Shown here piece after piece: positions 12,587-22,836 of a stretch of DNA of 64,000 nt. A program made the position numbers and the translations under genes. Source of the stretch: Clarkia xantiana subsp. parviflora (taxonomy: Eukaryota > Streptophyta > Magnoliopsida > Myrtales > Onagraceae). The stretch lies in the NCBI GenBank assembly GCA_036873135.1, contig JAPTYO010000011.1, forward strand, positions 1,844,298 to 1,908,297. The letters run 5' to 3'. Position 1 is the stretch's first letter. Every line of letters begins with the position of its first letter. The notes beneath the pieces are model-generated. The model was not told where the DNA came from and did no database searches. It worked only from the letters and a program-made list of their open reading frames with translations.

Positions 12587-14473
12587 CTATATAGATCCAT
12601 CATCTTCATCCCAATGTAGTAACTTTAAAACCGCATAAACATCGGTACCTCCATGATGCTGCAAATCATCTTCCTTGAAGATAAAAATTCGACCTTTTAA
12701 GCCGATCCAACTGCTCCCGACAACCTTTTCAACACCTCGGTTTCTCATCAAGTTCCCGATTTTCACAACATCCTCCCAACTCTGTCTCCTTTCGTACTCA
12801 CTCGCCAAATCTTGATAAGGCAAGATTGAGTTCGGGTATAAGTTCACCAAACTATCTTCAACTTCTTGTAAAAATTCAGTGTCACAGTACATAATGCAAG
12901 ATTTCAGAAGGGATTGAAAAATATCGAAACTTGGGACACAAGGCATCCTCTGAATGATGTTTAGAAGGTGATCTGTTTCCCCGAACTGAGTTAAGAGTTC
13001 GATAATGCAACTGTAGTGCTGTTTTTCGGGAGTGATGCAGTAATCTTCCTCCATTGATGAAAACAAGAACATACCTTGGTGTAGGAAACCTCCGTTGCAG
13101 CAAGCTAGTAGAGCTCCAAAGAGCGTGATTCTATCGGGTTTTATGCCTCTGTGAATTAGGGTTTGGAAAAGCTTGAGCGCTTCGTCTTCCCCTCCGTTCC
13201 TAGCCAAACCGATGATCACAGTGTTCCACGAGATCAAATCTTTGGCATCCGTGTTAACAAAGATCTCAAGTGCGGGGCCCACCATCCCGATCCTTATATA
13301 CATCTCGGAAAGTGAGCTAGCAACGATGAATTCGGATTCAAAACCTAGTTTTATGATCAAGGAATGAACTTCGCTTCCTAACTCTGATGGCACGGTTAGG
13401 ATTGCACTGAGTATGCTACTCAGTGTATACTCTGTTGGGTTGAGGTTGGATCGAAGAACCTTGATAAAGAGATGGAGAGCAGCTTCTGAATCACCATGGG
13501 TGATCAAACTCGAGATCATGGAATTGCAGAGGGGAATATCGAGCGGACTATGTTCTTCGAAGATCTGGATTGAATCCACCGATCTGTTGCATTTTGAGAA
13601 AAGATCAATTGCAGCACTTGCAACAATGGAGTTATTAACAAATCCCATCTTCATGGAAAGAGCAAATAGTTGCTTACCCTTCTGCAAATCTAGCAAATCA
13701 CAACAACCCTTCATCAGCAATGAAATAGTAAACCCGTTCGGTCTAAACCGTAAGTTCATCATCAGGTGGATTTGCTCTAGAGCCAAAGAAATGTGTCCTG
13801 AATCGATAAACCCCGATAATAATGAGTTCCAAGATATAATATCGAGTGAGTTCATTATATTAAACACGGCGAGTGCATCATCAACCATACCAAGCTTACT
13901 GTACATGCCAACGAGCGAATTCCCGAGAACCAAACCTGATGCATTGGCTTGATTAGTGATTATACTGCCATGTATCTGCCTCGCATGAATAGCACAACAT
14001 GCAAGAGACATTGAGATTGAATATGTATATTCATTTGGTCTCAATCCAGATGTTTGCATCTCTACGAATAATTCAACTGCTGAGCGAGTCATACCGATAG
14101 AAGCATAGCCCGAAATCATTGAATTCCAACTAACAACATCTCTGTCAGGCATTTCGTCGAACAGCTGACGAGCACGATTTCTGCAACCACATTTCAGCAG
14201 TCCTTTCAAGCAAATGTTCCAAGAAATCGAATTCTTTCGTGGGAGCTCACTAAAAACACCTAAAACATCCTCAGCGGATCCAAATCCAGCATACAAATCG
14301 AGACAGCGATTACCCAGAAAAGTGTGGCTGATAAGTCCGACCTTTATCAACTGGGCGTGGATCGATTTCGCAAAAGCAAGAGACTTTGATCGTAAACAGA
14401 GGTCTTGAAGGTGAGAGTAGTATGAGATTACTGTTTTCCTAAGGCCGTGAGGTTGCTTCAACAATGGGCACAT
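12587..14473 (-). CDS. PLS-class pentatricopeptide repeat protein, organellar RNA factor
   Basis: Intronless 628-residue protein made of tandem pentatricopeptide repeats of P, L and S length. Typical repeat signatures are visible, for example DVVSWNSMISGYASIGM near residues 112-128 and ISWNTVIIGLARNGG in the C-terminal half. After the last repeats come E/E+-type motifs (SWEDVVKIGNLM, then KVVGSSWIGLKGRIFIF), and the protein ends without a DYW deaminase domain. Proteins of this class bind single-stranded organellar RNA and act mainly in C-to-U editing or transcript processing; the target here cannot be read from sequence. The length and lack of introns are normal for the family. The start at 14473 was chosen as the first methionine of the open frame. 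The long antisense open frames are shadows of the repeats. It most resembles Arabidopsis At1g43980-type proteins, but I do not assign an orthologue. Confidence 0.92.
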   Translation of the reverse strand: MCPLLKQPHGLRKTVISYYSHLQDLCLRSKSLAFAKSIHAQLIKVGLISHTFLGNRCLDLYAGFGSAEDVLGVFSELPRKNSISWNICLKGLLKCGCRNRARQLFDEMPDRDVVSWNSMISGYASIGMTRSAVELFVEMQTSGLRPNEYTYSISMSLACCAIHARQIHGSIITNQANASGLVLGNSLVGMYSKLGMVDDALAVFNIMNSLDIISWNSLLSGFIDSGHISLALEQIHLMMNLRFRPNGFTISLLMKGCCDLLDLQKGKQLFALSMKMGFVNNSIVASAAIDLFSKCNRSVDSIQIFEEHSPLDIPLCNSMISSLITHGDSEAALHLFIKVLRSNLNPTEYTLSSILSAILTVPSELGSEVHSLIIKLGFESEFIVASSLSEMYIRIGMVGPALEIFVNTDAKDLISWNTVIIGLARNGGEDEALKLFQTLIHRGIKPDRITLFGALLACCNGGFLHQGMFLFSSMEEDYCITPEKQHYSCIIELLTQFGETDHLLNIIQRMPCVPSFDIFQSLLKSCIMYCDTEFLQEVEDSLVNLYPNSILPYQDLASEYERRQSWEDVVKIGNLMRNRGVEKVVGSSWIGLKGRIFIFKEDDLQHHGGTDVYAVLKLLHWDEDDGSI

Positions 14474-14640
14474 ACAAATGCTCCGATGCTTCGAGCATCA
14501 GACTCTGCCCATTTCTTACCTCCGCCTTCTATCACTTAGAAGCAGCTTCCGAGTTGAAGTTTGCGCAACTTGAGTGAGCTTCAATCTCGTTGCATGACCC
14601 TCAGAGCGAAGAAGAGAAGATGGCCGGAGTTCTAACGGTG
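14474..14640 (-). promoter_or_regulatory. Presumed 5' leader and promoter of the PPR gene
   Basis: Single-copy-looking sequence directly upstream of the PPR start, bounded on the far side by the fold-back transposon at 14693. That insertion leaves only about 210 bp of native upstream DNA, so the promoter must be compact or include transposon sequence. No clear TATA box was picked out. Confidence 0.35.
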
Positions 14641-14692
14641 AAGTTAATTTACTCTATCTGGCAAAACGAGTCAATTTACTCTATTATATTAT

Positions 14693-15470
14693 GGGTTAAG
14701 AACACAAGGGCCTGAATGTTTGCCCATGTTGCAAAGGGGTCTGAATTGAAAAAACGTATTATTAAGGGCATGAATTTTGAGTTTTGTGTTTTTTCAAGTC
14801 TCCGTCCAAATTTTCTGTTAAATCTAACAGAACCACGTGAAAAGACAAAAATACCCTTTTGTAATTATTATACAATTTATCAATTTAATTAACAAAATGT
14901 GAAATGTCTAAAATACCCCTACACACTAATTATGCCCTTAAGGCCACCACGCTTCGGCCCGGCGACCACCACCCGGCTCCGACGACCACCACCGACCACC
15001 ACCGGCCTCCGGCGACCACCACCGACCTCCGACGACGACCGAAAAGCTCCGATCGGAGCTTTTTTTGCTCTGATCGGAGCTTTTTGGTTCCGATCGGAGC
15101 TTTTCGGTCGTCGCCGGAGGTCGGTGGTGGTCGTCGGAGGCCGGTGGTGGTCGTCGGAGGCCGGTGGTGGTCGCCGGAGTCGGGTGGTGGTGGTCGTCGA
15201 AGCTGTGGTGGCTTAAAGGGTATTTTGGTCCTTTTAGGTCAAACATGTGAGGGACACACTCTGGTCAAAGGGCATTTTCGAGTTTTCAAATTATTTTCGG
15301 TCACATGCTTGGCATGTGACCACTTTCCGTCACTTTTAACAGAAAAAATAGACGGAGACCTCACTTATACACAAAACTCAAAATTCAGGCCCTAAATAAT
15401 ACGTTTTTTCAATTCAGACCCCTTTTGGCAACATGGGCAAACATTCAGGCCCCTATTGTGTTCTTAACCC
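14693..15470. mobile_element. Mutator-like fold-back element with GC-rich core, copy 2
   Basis: 778-bp element. Its left arm GGGTTAAGAACACAAGGGCC is mirrored by the right arm ending GTGTTCTTAACCC, and the inverted repeats extend about 140 bp. It has a perfect 9-bp target duplication TTATATTAT (14684-14692 and 15471-15479). The centre (about 14938-15215) is strikingly GC-rich and palindromic, built of GACCACCACC/GGTGGTGGTC blocks around three copies of TCYGATCGGAGC. Open frames of 102-163 residues in it are low-complexity products, not genes. Confidence 0.88.
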
Positions 15471-15479
15471 TTATATTAT

Positions 15480-16800
15480 ACCTTACATTTCTTGAAAATG
15501 TAACAATTTGATAATCATCTTTAAACTATTTTTTTTTCCTTTGAACTATTTGATAAGCACAATTCAGTACTCCAAGTATTTGATTAAACCAATTTTAGGA
15601 AAAAATCACCTAAATATCTATATCTAACTATTCTAACGTGGGGTTTTGCGGTTGAGGCAATTAATACTAACTGTATTTTTTTTTTTAAATTAATTGATGC
15701 GCACTTCAAATGCGCAACAATTAAAATATTGGCGTTAATTAAAGTTTGTATATTTATTATTAATGTAACAACCAAAATATCATTGTTGTTAGAAATTGAA
15801 CTCAAGTCACTCGCATTATAAGCAAAAATACTTACCGCTACACCACAATAACTTTTAAAATTAATGCTAACTACATTTTTTTGAAATTAATTGCTGCGCA
15901 CTTCTACTGTGCAACGACTAAAATATTGGCGTTAATTAAACTTTGTATATTTATTATTGATCTAAAGACCAAAAAGCAAAAATAGTTACTACTACACCAC
16001 AATGACTTTTGTTAATAATTAATTAAACTTTTTATATTTATTTGTCTATTTAGTTTTATTTATAGTTTTGTGTTACCTACGTTTGCACCATATGATCGAA
16101 TTGTTACTTTTTTTGAATTGACTAATGGTTACATACATTTCAAAATATGACTGAATCATTCAAACTTATTTTATTTAATTTAATAACTTATATTTAATCA
16201 AATGTAATTGAATTTTATAAAATGACGACTTTACTCTTACCGTCAATTGATTCAGGTTTTCGTGTATAATTCGATCGGTAAATATTGAAAATCGTGTTGT
16301 AACTAAATAATTTTTGTGTTAAATTCTTGCTAGATGTTATTGACTATATTTTTTTTTTTTTTTTTTATATTTCTTTCCTTTAATTTTAAAAAATAAACTT
16401 ATAATCCAAAAAATGATTACCCCGGTCCCCGGTAGACAAATAATTACAAAGCATAATTTGACATTGAAAAAGTTATTTCCTTTGCTCACATCATCATCTT
16501 CTTCTTCTACCTCTAGTCGTCATCTTGACCGCTTCTAAGAAAACCACAGAGAAACTTCTAGTTGACTGCTTAGTTAACTTAATAACCGACAAATCCCAAT
16601 CACTATCGTGAAAATCGTCGTCTTTCTCTTGGTTGGTTAGTTAAGGCGGCAGTAATACATTGCTGTCCTTGCACTTATTAAAATAATCGCCGTCCAATTT
16701 CATGTTCTTCCATCTCCCAATCGCTTTGCTGTTTCTTTATTTTTAGCATCAATCTGTTACAATCCATTCCCTCTCGACCCACCAATTAACTAAACAAATT
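15480..16800. other. AT-rich spacer with a direct duplication
   Basis: Two imperfect direct copies of about 150-200 bp lie at roughly 15645-15855 and 15860-16015. They share AAAATATTGGCGTTAATTAA and TTTGTATATTTATTATT. From about 16490 the sequence becomes CT-rich (CATCATCATCTTCTTCTTC) and probably belongs to the upstream region of the XBAT32 gene. No coding frame is supported. Confidence 0.5.
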
Positions 16801-17844
16801 AGCCTGTAAAGCAAAGCTGCGAATTTTATTGCATATTCCGACTTTTAGGAAGAATCTTAGAAGTGGGTACCATGATTGTGGCTGCGGGCGACGCATTTCA
16901 CGTGTTTTACGGCGAAAAAGCCCCGATTTTGGTACCTGGGTTTTCATCCTTTAGCTCGCAGTTATAATGGGGTATTTGAAAGTCTCGAACTTTGGGGACC
17001 GAATGCTCTGAATTCCCAATTTAAGGCATCTCTAGCTACTGCCTCTTTCGGTTCCTCGTAGCCCCGACTCAATTCAGACACCCTTTTCGATTTTGTTAAG
17101 GTTTGGTTTCCTTAACTTGCCGATGTTCATTGCTTTGTAGGAATCATTGACTCTAATGTTTGGTAGAGACATGTTCTAAGGTTTGGTTGTTCTTGTTCTC
17201 ATCCTGAGATTAAAAGACCAAAAAAAAGTCATCTTTTACAATATAATAATCTTGGTACTGTTAATGCTCCAATTGAGGATGTTCTTGATTCTGTTTCTTG
17301 CATCATTTAATCTGCTAGAGACATGTTCTAAGCTTAGGTTGTTCTTCACCTCAGATGTTTTTTTTTTGGTTCTTGTTACGGTTTGTGGTTGAATTGAGGA
17401 TGTTCTTGATGCTAAAGAAAGAATGTTGACCTCGTAGCTCCCGACTCAATTAAACAATTCAGACACCCTTTTCGATTTTGTTAAGGTTGATTTTCCTCAA
17501 TTTGTCGAGGTTCATTGCTTTGTAGGAATCATCGATGACTCTGATGTTTGCTAGAGACATGTTCTAAGCATTGGTTGTTCTTGTTCTTGTTACAGTTTGA
17601 GACTTGATTAGAATGTAGATGTTCTTGATTCTGTTTTTTATTCCATTTTAATTGAGGATGTTTACTAGAGACATGTTCTAAGTTTTGGTTTATTTTTTCA
17701 CCTCAGTTTTTGTTCTTGGTGCAGTTTGTGGTTGAATTGAGGATGTTCTTGATGGTAAAGAAAGAATGTTGACCTTGATTTCTGCTGTAAATACAATTTG
17801 GAGTGGTATTATCGTAAATTGAATCGATCTTGGAGGGATTAATC
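16801..17844 (+). promoter_or_regulatory. Upstream/leader region of XBAT32 with internal repeats
   Basis: About 1 kb before the XBAT32 start, built from repeated phrases. GAGACATGTTCTAAG occurs four times (near 17165, 17317, 17554 and 17667). GAGGATGTTCTTGAT recurs between 17270 and 17750. CACCCTTTTCGATTTTGTTAAGG and TTCATTGCTTTGTAGGAATCAT each occur twice. TGTAG|GAATCAT and similar sites could act as splice acceptors of a leader intron. No protein frame runs through it. It is probably transcribed 5'-UTR or leader intron expanded by local duplication. Confidence 0.5.
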
Positions 17845-20733
17845 ATGAGGTTCTTGAGCCTTGTGGGGAATTCTTTTGGATGCTCGGCTTCTGGGGAGCG
17901 CTTAGTTTCAGCTGCAAGAGATGGTGATCTTCAAGAGGCCAAGGCTTTACTCGATTATAATCCTAGATTAGCTCGGTATTCCACTTTCGGTGTTCGTAAT
18001 TCGCCACTCCATTATTCTGCAGCTCAAGGTCACCATGAGGTATAAATTTCTTCTGCAAAAGATAATTTTTTTATTTTTATTTTGACATTGTGTAAGGTTG
18101 TTGATTGTTTTGGCCCTTATGCTCAGATAGTCTCACTTTTGCTCGAATCTGGGGTCGACATTAATCTTAGAAATTATCGCGGTCAGGTGGGTAAAAACCG
18201 AAATTAATGTTTCTTGCTCAAACAAATTACTTGAATACTCAATTTTATTTTATTTGATTTGAATTTTAAGATACTTCTTTATGCATCTCCATGCAGACTG
18301 CTTTGATGCAAGCTTGTCAATATGGTCACTGGGAAGTTGTTCAGACAATGATCCTATTCCGAGCTAATGTATGAACAATTCATCATATTTGGTTTATTAA
18401 TGATAGACAACATTAATTCATGTTCTTGATTTCAATTTAAACTTTTACCATTTCTTCTTAATTCGAATGTAGATTCATAGAGCTGACTATCTAAATGGTG
18501 GAACTGCGCTCCATTTGGCTGCATTAAACGGTCACGCAAGATGTATTAGGCTATTACTTGCAGATTACATTCCTAGCAAACCCGATGTTTGGAACATCCT
18601 AAGAACAAAATCCCAGGAACCAAAAAATTCAGATTTTGAAAGGTTCTTGAATTTCTTTTTTCTTTCTTAAAGCTCGTCTTTTTTTAATCTTTATATATAT
18701 TAACTAATTCTTGTACCCTTTTTCTTTATTTGATGATCAGTGCACTTTCAAAAGTGATTAACAAACCTTCTGATGGTGGCATCACTGCTCTTCACATGGC
18801 GGCGCTAAATGGGCATGTCGAGACCGTGCACTTGCTCTTAGAACTCGGAGCTTCTGTTTCTGAAGTCACAGTTAAAGATGGAACAACAATTGATCTTATA
18901 GGTGGCTTATTTATCTATTTGTCCAATTTTACTCATTTTTTTTTTTTTTAAATTTTAATGAAACATGAAAAATCATGTCTTTTTGCAGGTGCTGGAAGCA
19001 CTCCCCTTCATTATGCTGCTTGTGGTGGAAATGCACAATGTTGCCAGGTTATTTTTTAATTTTTTTTTTTTTTGCAGTTTTAGGAAGGTGTTTCTTATTC
19101 TGGGTAAATCTCAAAATTTTGAATTTAACACCCAATTTGTAAATTCAGATTTTGATAGCCAATGGTGCAAATCTTGATGCAGCAAATGCTACTGGGTACA
19201 AACTGCTTCTTCAAGAACTGGTTTCATCTGTCAAGAACAACCTAAATAAATGTTCTAAATCTTTGTATCTTATGTAACTGCAGTTTGACGCCATTGATGG
19301 TTGCTCGATCGTGGAATAGACATTGGCTCGATGAGATCTTGAGCAAATTACCAGAAACCCAAGAAAATGTTCCTCCATCACCATATATATCTCTCCCTCT
19401 TATGAGCATCATTAAAATTGCCAGGTACCTTTTTTTTCTCTCTATATTTTTTTATCAACATATCGATCTTTACACTTCGTATATATGTCAACTTGTAATT
19501 TCTAATCGGGTTGCAGAGAATGTGGATGGAGAGGTAACGAATTGATCCAGAGTGGCCAAGATACATGCGTTGTTTGCCTTGAAAGAAGATGCAATGTTGC
19601 TGCTGAAGGTATGATTGATGAATAAGAGTTGAATCTATTACATAAGCTATTTTTTTTTAAATAAAACAATGGGTTATTAGATGAAAAAAAAAAAAAAATC
19701 AAACTTTGAGCTTTTCGCAAAATACAACTAAGATTTCAACTGCAAAATAAAGTGCAGATTATGTTGAGTTTACCTTGAAATCGTGCATTTGATAGCTACA
19801 TGATTGATGCATTCATGAAGGGAAAATCAACATAACTTCTGTTAAAATAGTAGTCAGATGTTACATGTACGATCATAAGTCATGTTTTATTAAAAAAGTC
19901 AACATAGTTTGTATTTTTTGTTAAGAACCTAATTACAGACCCAAATTTGCACCATGTTGTGTTTAAGTGTCACGGGTTTATATTGATGCTAATAGGTGTT
20001 ACAGATTTCGTTTTTTTTGTTTTCCCAGGTTTCATCTTCGTTACTTTTTTCCATCAAATTTAACAGAAAAAAACGGACGAAAAACTAAATAGTAACAAAA
20101 ATGTAACCTGAGACACCTATTAGCAACAATTTAAATCTGAAATACCTAAAAACAACATGACGCAAACTTGGGACTGTGATTAGGTTTTTAATCCTTGTTT
20201 TTTCAACATTTAACCCTCTTAAAAAAGTTCATAATTTGACAATGTATATTGATACAGGGTGTGACCATGAGTTTTGCACAAGGTGTGCTCTTTACTTATG
20301 TTCAATCCATAGCACAACACCTTCTCAAAGCCCTACAGGTTCGATTCCGTGCCCCCTCTGCCGCCAGGGGATCGTCTCGTTTATCGCGCTTCCCGGGATG
20401 ACACCAATCACTAGGGAAGCTCCTAGGACCAGCCGCTCGTTCTCGATATACTCGTGCTCAAGTGACCAATCCGAGCCCCCAATTGAGGTCCCGACCCTGA
20501 TAACCCCGCTTTACAGGTCCCGATCCTCGTTCCGAAGCCTTGGCAATTGCCAGAAATTCTCATCCATGAGGGCCCACTCGAGCCTGTGCATGGGCCCACC
20601 CGACTCGAGCCCTGAGGACGGAAACCTTGGAAGTTGTGTGACTCAGTACTCGAGGTCGGATCTCCGGCGGACCGCTTCCCAAGTCGAAAGGCGAAGAACT
20701 TCTTGGTTGTCAGCACTCAGTCAGTGCTCATAA
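17845..20733 (+). CDS. XBAT32: XBAT32-like ankyrin-repeat RING E3 ubiquitin ligase
   Basis: Ten exons joined by GT-AG introns: 17845-18039, 18127-18186, 18297-18368, 18473-18642, 18741-18901, 18989-19047, 19149-19195, 19284-19424, 19517-19608, 20258-20733. They total 1473 nt and give 490 residues in one frame. The N-terminus [20 protein letters not shown] is the conserved XBAT start. Ankyrin repeats follow to about residue 285 ([54 protein letters not shown]). A RING finger comes next, with CVVCLERRC, a central CDHEFCTRC and CPLCRQG, then a Ser/Arg-rich tail. Arabidopsis XBAT32 (about 508 residues) ubiquitinates ACC synthases and restrains ethylene output during lateral root growth; the same role is inferred here. 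The last intron (649 bp) is much longer than the others and holds a fold-back element. Confidence 0.93.
19924..20195. mobile_element. Fold-back element inside the last XBAT32 intron
   Basis: Inverted arms of about 90 bp. The left arm TAAGAACCTAATTACAGACC and right arm ending GATTAGGTTTTTA are complementary with scattered mismatches, and both continue through GCTAATAGGTGT / ACACCTATTAGC. Organisation and termini resemble the Mutator-like fold-backs elsewhere in the window. No clean 9-bp target duplication was found. It lies wholly within intron 9, between the two halves of the RING coding sequence. Confidence 0.6.
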
Positions 20734-21734
20734 ACTAAAGTTCCTCAGAGAAATTATTGTATACAGCCGAGCTAACAGTTGGTTCATATGTGTTACCATT
20801 TCAGTCAATCGGTAGGTGACATTTGTTTATATGTCAGTCAATTTCTGCCAGGTGACACCTACTGACAGCCAATCAGTAGGTGACATTTGTCTATATGTCA
20901 GTCAATTTCTATGAGGTTACACCTACTGATTGATTGGTTGAAGTGGTAACACATATGAACAACATGTTTCTCAATTCCGCAAGTACCACTTGGTGGTTTA
21001 AGTGCTCAAAATTAACCAAAAGAAGCAATAGCTAAAAGCAGGCTTTTCAGTATCTCTTGGTTGTAAAGATTGTCAGTGCTCAAAATTAAGCATGTAAAGC
21101 AATAGCCAAATGAATATCAAAAAGAAGTTATATATACATACTTTTATGTGATTTGGATGTCAGCTCTAGAATAATCTTCACTCGCATTTCACCAGAATAT
21201 ATAAATGGACAAAGTGTTAATCACAAAATTTTTATAACCCATTATTTTAAAGAAATGATAAACATTCCGAATGCAAGTTTTTCGATTTGTGCCGAATGTG
21301 AGTGTTGATATAAATGCCTTAAAAGTTGCTAAAAATTACAATGATTGCCATTGTGACTTAGCCGGCACAAATCAACGAATCAGAACTTTACATTCGGAAT
21401 GTGTATCAATACTCTTGTTTTTACTATATGTAAATAGTGAAAATGATTCGATTTTTACAGTAAGATAACAAAAAGAATAATACTAATTCAATATTATTTG
21501 AAGTTATTTTTTAGTAATTAAGTTCAAATTCACCCTACATTTGAAAACGCTTTAAACTTAATATTTCTGACCCGAAATTGCGGAATCAACAATTAACACT
21601 ATATTAATTACTACAGAGATAATAGATTAACAACAACAAGTCTAGAACACAGAACTAACGACGATTATTATCCATCGATACGAACTGAAATCGAAACACA
21701 GCTTATTATTCTGACATATATAATTATTATAATT
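20734..21734. other. XBAT32 3' flank with dimeric MITE and a hairpin
   Basis: At about 20768-20960 a palindromic element is bounded by TTCATATGTGTTACCA and TGGTAACACATATGAA. Its centre repeats the phrase GGTGACATTTGTNTATATGTCAGTCAATTTCT twice, so it looks dimeric. The same phrase marks single elements at 43690-43825 and 45781-45906. A separate hairpin at about 21262-21400 has arms ACATTCCGAATG and CATTCGGAATGT. Some of this is likely transcribed as XBAT32 3'-UTR. No gene is seen. Confidence 0.6.
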
Positions 21735-21980
21735 CTATGGTCCTCCATGGAAGCAAGAAACAGCAGCTTTGAGAAGACAGACTTTGAATTCGAGGAGTAC
21801 GATGTGGTCTGCAACTGTCTGGAACAAACTCTGCACGTCTTCCACGTCCTCTCCGGCGGCACCTCCGGTGATCCGCCGCAGCTCGTCCAGCCGCCTTCCG
21901 GTGGAACTCTTCTTCGTTTCTCTTCGCACCTTCGCTTTTCTCTTCTTCCTCTTGGATGCATGGTTACCACCTTGTCTCAT
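21735..21980 (-). CDS. Small atypical helix-loop-helix protein (UPBEAT1/PAR-like)
   Basis: Intronless 81-residue frame. It has a strongly basic N-terminal part (SKRKKRKAKVRRETKK, about residues 9-24). A first amphipathic helix (GRRLDELRRI) follows, then a Gly/Asp-rich loop and a second helix (LFQTVADHIVLLEFKVCLL, about residues 52-70). The layout fits the small atypical bHLH/HLH regulators of the UPBEAT1, PAR and IBH1 groups, which lack the DNA-contact residues of canonical bHLH proteins and work through dimerisation. The start at 21980 is favoured because it puts the helices in frame. It is preceded by a CT-rich leader and a CTATATAG box 86 bp upstream. A 100-residue overlapping frame beginning at 21970 is probably a shadow. 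The family assignment is from motif shape only. Confidence 0.6.
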   Translation of the reverse strand: MRQGGNHASKRKKRKAKVRRETKKSSTGRRLDELRRITGGAAGEDVEDVQSLFQTVADHIVLLEFKVCLLKAAVSCFHGGP

Positions 21981-22065
21981 TGTTCTAGAGAGAGAAAGAG
22001 AGGAGAGAGAGAATACTTATCTTTGCAGAAGAGTAGTGCAGTGAAAGAGAGAGAAGGAGGCGGCA

Positions 22066-22073
22066 CTATATAG
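22066..22073 (-). promoter_or_regulatory. TATA box of the small HLH gene
   Basis: CTATATAG on the minus strand, 86 bp upstream of the ATG at 21980. It is followed by a CT/GA-rich stretch (21985-22065) typical of plant 5' leaders. Confidence 0.5.
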
Positions 22074-22252
22074 AGAGAGATCATAATTCATTAACACAGT
22101 GATGGCCGTAAGTTGTTCCTGTGGATGAGGAACGTGACCTGACAGCTTTAGAGAAGGAGACAACAGCACCGCGCTGTTTTCGGCTTGTTTGGTTTGATGA
22201 TGTTTATTTGATTTGATGATGGAGAAGAATGAAATAATATTGATAATAATTG

Positions 22253-22827
22253 GGGTTAAAATCTATAAACTTTGAAGTTTGCTAAATACGAAATTTTTGG
22301 TGTCTGAAATTTAAAATGTTGATAAGGAATGTCTGAAGTTTCGTTTTTGTTGAAATTTGATGTCTCCGTCCAAATTTGCAGTTAAAATTGATAGAATTTG
22401 GTCATGTGTTTGTCACATGACCCGATAAAAAAAATCTCAAAATTACCCTTGGGTGGTGGCCAGTCGGAGTAGATTGGTGGTCGGTCGGAGTTTGGTGGTG
22501 GCCTGTCGAAGTTGGGTGGTGGCCGGTTGCCGGAGTTGTGGTGGCGGTGGCCGGAGTTTTGGTGGTGATCTCGCCTACCGGAGTAGGGTGGTGGCCGGCC
22601 GGAGTTGGGAAGTGGCCGGCCAGGTGGTGGCCGACCGAAGTAAACATAATAATATAATGGGCAATTTTGACATTTCTAATCATTCTGTCAATTTTAACAA
22701 TAAATTTGGATGGAAATCCAAATTCCAACAAAAGTGAAACTTCAAAAATACTATATCAACATTTTAAACTTTAGACACAAAAATCTCTCATAAAGCAAAT
22801 TTCAGACACTTTATAGGTTTTTAACCT
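22253..22827. mobile_element. Mutator-like fold-back element with GC-rich core, copy 3
   Basis: 575-bp element. Its left end GGGTTAAAATCTATAAACTT is mirrored by a right end TTATAGGTTTTTAACCT, with arms of about 150 bp. It has a perfect 9-bp target duplication TAATAATTG (22244-22252 and 22828-22836). The GC-rich core (about 22450-22640) is made of GTGGTGGCCGG-like units. The 94- and 109-residue open frames here come from the repetitive core. Confidence 0.85.
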
Positions 22828-22836
22828 TAATAATTG

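Noticed and set aside
13413..13952. 179-residue frame antisense to the PPR gene
   Set aside because: It is a shadow of the repeat-coding strand, with no independent start context or motif.
14899..15395. Overlapping 105- and 163-residue open frames rich in Arg, Pro and Thr
   Set aside because: They lie in the palindromic GC-rich core and arms of a fold-back transposon and are low-complexity on both strands.
22453..22737. 94-residue frame and its antisense partner
   Set aside because: It is a product of repeated GTGGTGGCCGG units inside a fold-back element, with no domain.
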